A stretch of DNA of 64,000 bases from Paraburkholderia sp. BL21I4N1 (GTDB lineage: Bacteria > Pseudomonadota > Gammaproteobacteria > Burkholderiales > Burkholderiaceae). The DNA lies in assembly GCF_002973525.1 (NCBI RefSeq), contig NZ_PVEN01000015.1:1-64000 (forward strand), given 5' to 3'. A model generated the notes under the pieces. It saw only the letters and a list, made by a program, of their open reading frames with translations, was not told the DNA's origin and did no database searches. Positions 59,529 through 64,000 of this stretch are shown piece by piece (within the stretch, counting starts at the first letter, position 1; every line of letters starts with the position of its first letter). A program made the position numbers and the translations under genes.

Positions 59529-61253
59529 GTGGATGTCAATAAGCCGTTAGCTTACAGTTACGTAAGATTTAGCACCGCGCAGCAGGCACTCGGCGACAGC
59601 CTGCGCCGACAGGTCGAGATGACCGAAAAGTACTGTGAGGAACACGGCCTGACATTGGCTCGCGCGTCCGCTTATCGGGACCTCGGTGTTTCGGCGTTTC
59701 GAAAGAAAAATATTGAGACCGGCAAGCTGGCCGAATTCATCCGCGCAGTCGAGGCCGGAAAGGTTTTGCCTGGAAGCTTTCTCATCATTGAGCAGTTCGA
59801 CAGGTTGACTCGTGCGGACGTCAACGTTGCTCTACGGTTGTTCTTGGACTTGGTGGATGCAGGAATTGTCGTCGTCACGTTAATCGACAAAAAGGTGTGG
59901 AACAAAGATTCCATTGCAGACGTCGCTGACCTCGTTACTGCAATCATCTATATGTCTCGTGCTAACAATGAGAGTGTTAGCAAATCTCGCCGTCTTTCGG
60001 AAGTTTGGGAACAGAAAAAAAAGCGCGCAGCCGACGGCACTGCGACGCGGATTGTGACTAGCGAAGCGCCGCGCTGGTTGCGCGCCAACGGCGACAAAAC
60101 CGGATTTGACCCGGTGCCCGAATTGGTGGAGAGCGTTCGACGGGTTTTTGCGATGCGGATTGACGGCGCAGGCGCGGTAGCAATTTGCAGCCGAGCAAAT
60201 CGAGAACGCTGGCCAGTACCGGGGAAAGCACCTATCAGGAAAGCCGGGGAGTCGGACCAAGATTTTGAACATCGACGGGGAGCCAGCGGAAGTTGGCACC
60301 TCTCCCTTGTAAATCGCATCCTGAAAAATCGGGCGGTATTAGGCGAATATCAACCGCGGCGCATCGACCGAGAAAATAGCGCGAACCGAATTGCAGTCGG
60401 GGAGCCTATCCGCGACTACTACCCAAGCATCATTGACGAGACAACTTTTCTGAGGGCGCAGGCGACAGCGTTGCGGCGTGGCTTGCGCCCGGGCCGACGC
60501 GACGCGCATGCGCGGAACTGGCTTTACGGGTTGGTCAGGTGTGGCGAATGCGGAAACTCGCTAGTTCGCAAGAATAAGGCTTCCGCAAAGCAACCAGGGT
60601 ATGCACGCTATTACTGCGCCGCTCGCGTTCGCGGATTGACTAAGTGCGCCAGCGTCAGTTCGGCACAGCTTCAAGGATGCGTCAATCATGTGGCGTCTGT
60701 CTGGCTGCCGAACCATTGGAGAACCGACACATCGTTTGACACACTGAGAGTGCGGGCGGATGTTCTGGTGGTGGAGATTGCCAAGGCTAAAGCGAACATC
60801 GACGGATTGGCTGACCTCGCTGCGACCGTCAACGCAATCTCCGCCAAAAAAACGTTGATAGAAAGGCTGGAGAGAACGGGCGAAGCTCTCGACGCGAACG
60901 AGAATGAACTCGCTCGTGTACGCGCTCAACTCGCCGACCATGCTCATCTTAATGGCGATGAGAAATTCCTCGCAGCACTCAGTGAAATCTCGCGCGACAT
61001 TGACGAACTCGCAGCTGGTCGCGATGGAATTGACGGCGGCCTACGGTTGCGTGAGGAGCTTGCACGAATTTTTCAGAAAATCGTTGTCCACCAAGCAGCT
61101 GGCTACGTTGAATTTTTCATCAATGGGCGAGACGAACCGGTCTGGCTTCCACTGGACTTTGTTAGTTTGGAGGCGCCTTCCGAACCGAGCGCTGATGAGT
61201 TGCAGGCTGCCGAGCGAGACATAGACGCACTGCGCCTTGCCTTGGACAATTGA
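59529..61253 (+). CDS. Large serine recombinase (site-specific integrase)
   Basis: 574 residues from a GTG preceded by AGAGGTATCGAAC. Resolvase/invertase catalytic domain at residues 5-150 with nucleophile Ser15 (YVRFSTAQQ) and IEQFDRLTR; a recombinase domain (about 180-300); zinc ribbon C338-x-x-C341 to C363/C373; then a coiled-coil region (about 425-510). This layout is that of phage-type and element-type serine integrases, which insert at a specific short site with no duplication. It abuts the truncated yifB gene. Confidence 0.93.
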   Translation: MDVNKPLAYSYVRFSTAQQALGDSLRRQVEMTEKYCEEHGLTLARASAYRDLGVSAFRKKNIETGKLAEFIRAVEAGKVLPGSFLIIEQFDRLTRADVNVALRLFLDLVDAGIVVVTLIDKKVWNKDSIADVADLVTAIIYMSRANNESVSKSRRLSEVWEQKKKRAADGTATRIVTSEAPRWLRANGDKTGFDPVPELVESVRRVFAMRIDGAGAVAICSRANRERWPVPGKAPIRKAGESDQDFEHRRGASGSWHLSLVNRILKNRAVLGEYQPRRIDRENSANRIAVGEPIRDYYPSIIDETTFLRAQATALRRGLRPGRRDAHARNWLYGLVRCGECGNSLVRKNKASAKQPGYARYYCAARVRGLTKCASVSSAQLQGCVNHVASVWLPNHWRTDTSFDTLRVRADVLVVEIAKAKANIDGLADLAATVNAISAKKTLIERLERTGEALDANENELARVRAQLADHAHLNGDEKFLAALSEISRDIDELAAGRDGIDGGLRLREELARIFQKIVVHQAAGYVEFFINGRDEPVWLPLDFVSLEAPSEPSADELQAAERDIDALRLALDN

Positions 61254-61506
61254 TACAGGTTTGCTTCGCGGCGGTTCCTGTTCACGACCCGGCTGCCCTT
61301 TGGTGGTTCATAGTTTGTCGGTTCGCCCACGCCCGCTCATGCACAAGCCCGCTGCCCACACTTGCCGTGTGGACAGCCGGCGCTGCGCGTCGGTTTCCGG
61401 CCTTGCACACAAGCTCCCCGTGAGGTCTCGCCTGCGGCCTGACGCGCCCGCTCAGGCGGGCTTGCCCCAAGTTCGATAAATGCCTTTAGACGAAGGACGG
61501 TAAGAC
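61254..61506. other. GC-rich intergenic segment with several hairpins
   Basis: Between the recombinase and the next gene. CCACACTTGCCGTGTGG and GCCCGCTCAGGCGGGC form stable hairpins, the latter just before the next gene. Could terminate the recombinase transcript or encode a structured RNA; no consensus recognised. Confidence 0.4.
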
Positions 61507-62049
61507 GTGACGATGGATAGCAAATCCCTAGCCAAGTTTCTTGTGAGAAATGGGCATGAAGTCTCGACTGAGTCATATGTCCATCTGACTTATGACGTCG
61601 CTGAAACACTCGCGTTGCTCAAGCCACTTGCCGACGGATTGACTTCGGATGCTATGGCAGTGGCCGCTGAACGCGCATCTCGGATATGGGAAGCACTCGC
61701 TGTTGTAGGTTCTAAATCCGTTCCGTTGACGGAAACCTTATCCACGTTGAACCAGGAGCTGGCGAGCAAACCGTTAGATGCGATGGACCTCGTCACCCTA
61801 TGTGTCCTCGCCCGCAATAGCGCGCAGTTTTCAGCTCGCCTCCATAGCGACCGGGCCGCAGTAACGCATGGGACAAAAGGCTCTGATAAGCGCTATGACC
61901 AAAAAAATGGCTATCGTGACCGGAGGTCTGAGTTGCTAACCCGATGGCAGTCGGGGCGGTATGCGTCAAAAGACGCCTGTGCGCGAGCCGAGTGCGAAGC
62001 TCTCAACGTAGCGTTTGCGACGGCCCGCAAATGGCTCAGGGGGGCCTAG
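61507..62049 (+). CDS. Hypothetical protein, element cargo
   Basis: 180 residues from GTG (ATG two codons later also possible), with AAGGACGGTAAGAC upstream. N-terminal two thirds helical (SYVHLTYDVAETLALLKPLA); the C-terminal segment RSELLTRWQSGRYASKDACARAECEALNVAFATARKWLRG looks like a helix-turn-helix. That would suit a DNA-binding accessory protein of the element. No family recognised. Confidence 0.6.
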   Translation: MTMDSKSLAKFLVRNGHEVSTESYVHLTYDVAETLALLKPLADGLTSDAMAVAAERASRIWEALAVVGSKSVPLTETLSTLNQELASKPLDAMDLVTLCVLARNSAQFSARLHSDRAAVTHGTKGSDKRYDQKNGYRDRRSELLTRWQSGRYASKDACARAECEALNVAFATARKWLRGA

Positions 62050-62050
62050 T

Positions 62051-62086
62051 CTCTACCCCCTTGCGACCAGGCGCTGGGGGGTAGAG
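62051..62086 (+). terminator. Inverted repeat after the 180-residue cargo gene, possible terminator
   Basis: Perfect 10-base arms CTCTACCCCC / GGGGGTAGAG with a 16-base loop, starting 2 bases after the stop. The following T run is short (CAGTTTCTG), so it may be a terminator or a protein-binding site. Confidence 0.5.
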
Positions 62087-62165
62087 CAGTTTCTGTCAAA
62101 CAAACTTTTTGATTCAATGGCTCCATGTTCCAGAGACGCCTCGGAACGCTTTTTAGGAGCTAACG

Positions 62166-62705
62166 ATGACCAAATTGAAGTTGGTAGCCGGCACCGAGAT
62201 GAAGGGTGCTGGACGGAAACCACGCCGCCTGGCGGCAGGCGGAGCTGACCAGATGACATGCCACAGCGCAACTGCGACGGAGGCATCCACTCGTAAGGCT
62301 ATGGAGTCCCGACCGGCAAGACGAAACATTTCCGCGGTTATGGAAGATAGCGCACAACGCAAGAAAACGATGCGTGACCCAGACACCGTCACTATGAACG
62401 CAATAGAGATTGCATTTGCCGCGCTCGATGAGTATCCCGGCACCCAGAAGGACAAAGGGTTGCGCGCTTTACGCGACGTGCTGAGGGCCGCAATGATTCA
62501 TGCGGGCAACGACGGCGCTACGCCTGAATCCACGCAAGCGTTCTACGACAAGGTGGCCGACCTCGCTTGCGATACGGCCATGAGTTGGCACTGTACGATG
62601 ACCCCCGGATTGCTTGCTGCTTTCGAGGTTCGCGCCCAAAGTGGCAATCTTGCAGCGAAGCAGTTCCTGGAAAATTTGAGGAAATCCGGTTTGAGCGTCC
62701 GATAG
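62166..62705 (+). CDS. Hypothetical protein, element cargo
   Basis: 179 residues. TTAGGAGCTAACG is a strong ribosome site. The first 70 residues are basic and low in complexity (KGAGRKPRRLAAGGAD); residues about 75-175 form a helical domain (MNAIEIAFAALDEYPGTQKDKGLRAL and FYDKVADLACDTAMSWHC). No homologue recognised. The basic N-terminus could contact nucleic acid. Confidence 0.6.
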   Translation: MTKLKLVAGTEMKGAGRKPRRLAAGGADQMTCHSATATEASTRKAMESRPARRNISAVMEDSAQRKKTMRDPDTVTMNAIEIAFAALDEYPGTQKDKGLRALRDVLRAAMIHAGNDGATPESTQAFYDKVADLACDTAMSWHCTMTPGLLAAFEVRAQSGNLAAKQFLENLRKSGLSVR

Positions 62706-62769
62706 TAGCGGACAGTTCCGCCCGTGAATCACGACTCACCAAGGCCGTTCGATTTGCGACAGGGCGTTT

Positions 62770-63717
62770 CTATAGAGGTTGTGCTTGCAACGGGGGCTGC
62801 CATTCCCGCCTCTCAATGCCTGTTCTCCGTACAAGACTCTCTACGAGCGCCATGTCACGGCCGAACACGAAATGCTGCGCCTGATTAACAATCGCTAGGT
62901 TGACACGCCGAACCCAGTCCGGCGTGAGAGTCCTGCTGTCTATGCGATTCCCAATTCCTGACATTGCAAGCGCAGATGCCTGCGACAGCGGAAGAAGGGT
63001 AATCACATCGGGCAATAGGATGCCCACGCCAGCGTAGATGTTTGCCTCTTGCCGCTGAGTCTGGAGCACACTGACTGGACAATCCGTTGTCACAAAGGAC
63101 TGGCGGTCGGAGTCACGTCGCCATATGGTCCAGTTTAGGTTAAGGAATACATCGGCGAACCTCGGTGCGTGCCGTAGCATCGCACCCAAAGCCGCCCCCC
63201 TATCCGCAGCAGGGTCTTGTGGGTTAGGCAGCGCGTCGATTTCTTCCGGTCGCGCATTTTGAGCAAATTGAGCGCGAAATTCGCCGAGCCAAGCCGCGTA
63301 AGCTGGCGTCCGGGTGAACTGAAACGCTACGTAGGTTGCGAGCACAAGCTTGTCGTCTGCCGTCAGCTGCTCTTCGTTGTCCAACTTCAGAATCGCAGCG
63401 CTCGCTGCCGTTTCAACTTCTCCGAGTCCGATTTCAATGTCGAAGACCAGGTTTCCTTGGTCATCTTCATACGCGTAATAGTCGCGACGGTGGGCGACTT
63501 CCGTTGGACGCTGCGCACGGTAAGCGTTCCTCAATCGGTCATAGACGGCCACGACGCGTGCATCGTCAGCGCAGAACCCTTCCAGATAGAAGCGGGGTAC
63601 GAAGTGATGTCTTCTGGGCCTGTTCACATGAGAACTCGTGTTGTTGGTCGTCCGCATCAATGATTCATGGTACTCGGTCGGAGCCACCGCAGGAAAAACG
63701 GTTTGCGCGCGAGCCAT
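62770..63717 (-). CDS. DUF4238 domain-containing protein
   Basis: 315 residues from the first ATG, or 295 from MRTTNN. DUF4238 signature RRHHFVPRFYLEGFCADD, then VAFQFTRTPAYAAWL and SFVTTDCPVSVL. DUF4238 proteins have no established biochemical role and often lie in mobile or defence-rich regions. Opposite strand to the other cargo. No clear ribosome site for either start. Confidence 0.8.
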   Translation of the reverse strand: MARAQTVFPAVAPTEYHESLMRTTNNTSSHVNRPRRHHFVPRFYLEGFCADDARVVAVYDRLRNAYRAQRPTEVAHRRDYYAYEDDQGNLVFDIEIGLGEVETAASAAILKLDNEEQLTADDKLVLATYVAFQFTRTPAYAAWLGEFRAQFAQNARPEEIDALPNPQDPAADRGAALGAMLRHAPRFADVFLNLNWTIWRRDSDRQSFVTTDCPVSVLQTQRQEANIYAGVGILLPDVITLLPLSQASALAMSGIGNRIDSRTLTPDWVRRVNLAIVNQAQHFVFGRDMALVESLVRRTGIERREWQPPLQAQPL

Positions 63718-64000
63718 CGGCGAGACAGACGGCCATGTTTGACGTGCGAGTAAGCTGTAAGTACGGGGCCCGCGGTCGATTTTCCAGAATTGGGCGAAGA
63801 GTGAAATCGGAATCGCTTCAATAATTAACTGTAATTCCGGGTACTATTTTTGTTCGAAAATTTATTTCAGTGCTTTCGCATAAATTTCGTGGAAAGTAGC
63901 GGGGTCCAGCTATATACTTTATTGTCAGCAGTTGGCCGAGCACGAGCCGCCCGACTGGAATGCCGCCTCTTCCGACTGAAGAGAATCGGTTGTGACCGCT
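63718..64000. other. AT-rich element sequence at window edge
   Basis: About 280 bases with noticeably lower GC (e.g. 63822-63890). No coding frame or recognisable signal. It presumably carries the promoter of the DUF4238 gene and continues the element. Confidence 0.4.

Larger units (their letters stand above)
59474..64000. mobile_element. Serine-recombinase integrative element inserted in yifB/comM (left part; continues beyond window)
   Basis: The boundary is set where yifB homology stops, 55 bases before the recombinase start and pointing away from it, as expected for an integrase next to its attachment site. Inside are the recombinase, two unrecognised genes, a DUF4238 gene and lower-GC spacers. 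The right end and the missing yifB start should lie beyond 64000. The exact attachment core cannot be read with one end only. Confidence 0.7.

Noticed and set aside
59474-64000. Prophage
   Set aside because: No structural, lysis, terminase or phage replication genes are visible in the part of the element inside the window.

Overview
The window reads as chromosomal DNA of a GC-rich betaproteobacterium of the Burkholderia/Paraburkholderia group. This is inferred from gene order: argS-SPOR-dsbA-SDR, a methionine synthase split into two genes, birA-coaX, an Mla-type operon, dacA-dat-ybeD followed by lipBA, and dctA-dctB-dctD. It is also inferred from family-restricted proteins (DUF1840, DUF3567, PhaM) and very high GC third positions. 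Most of the first 59 kb is ordinary core metabolism, envelope biogenesis and transport. No rRNA, tRNA, CRISPR array or complete insertion sequence was seen.

Layout: 0.1-6.3 kb (minus) holds a peptide-type binding protein, then argS, an FtsN-like SPOR protein, dsbA and an SDR. 6.7-7.5 kb has two small proteins facing each other across a shared terminator. 7.6-13.3 kb (minus) is the split methionine synthase (homocysteine half upstream, folate/B12/AdoMet half downstream), with two unrelated genes between the halves: an SMC/ABC-like ATPase and a DUF4276/Toprim-like protein. 13.5-17.3 kb has DUF3567, a hydrolase, DUF3108 and an IclR regulator. 17.4-24 kb has an FAH-family hydrolase, an orphan amino-acid-type binding protein, an enoyl-CoA hydratase, PhaM, a ferritin-like protein and RfaE2. 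24-31 kb has coaX-birA diverging from an Mla/Pqi-like lipid transport operon and VanZ. 31-38 kb has a small ferredoxin, a hydrolase, dacA, dat, ybeD, lipB and lipA. 38-42 kb has two small membrane proteins and tauABC. 42-51 kb has a HAD phosphatase, a Na/Pi cotransporter, and a DeoR regulator facing ugpQ and a four-gene ABC importer. 51-56 kb is dctA with its two-component system dctBD. 56-57.6 kb has a TlpA thioredoxin and a lipoprotein.

From about 59.47 kb to the window end the sequence is accessory. A large serine recombinase lies directly against a yifB/comM gene whose first few dozen codons are missing. This is best read as one end of an integrated element, which carries two unrecognised proteins and a DUF4238 protein and runs out of the window with lower GC.

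Most interesting: (1) the ATPase + DUF4276 pair spliced into the metH operon with stop/start overlaps, resembling known two-gene ATPase/Toprim anti-phage systems in architecture; (2) the comM-disrupting serine-recombinase element; (3) a nine-codon reading frame (MSDFPSWYF) with a near-perfect ribosome binding site in the leader of dctA, downstream of a recognisable sigma-54 promoter and DctD-like upstream sites.
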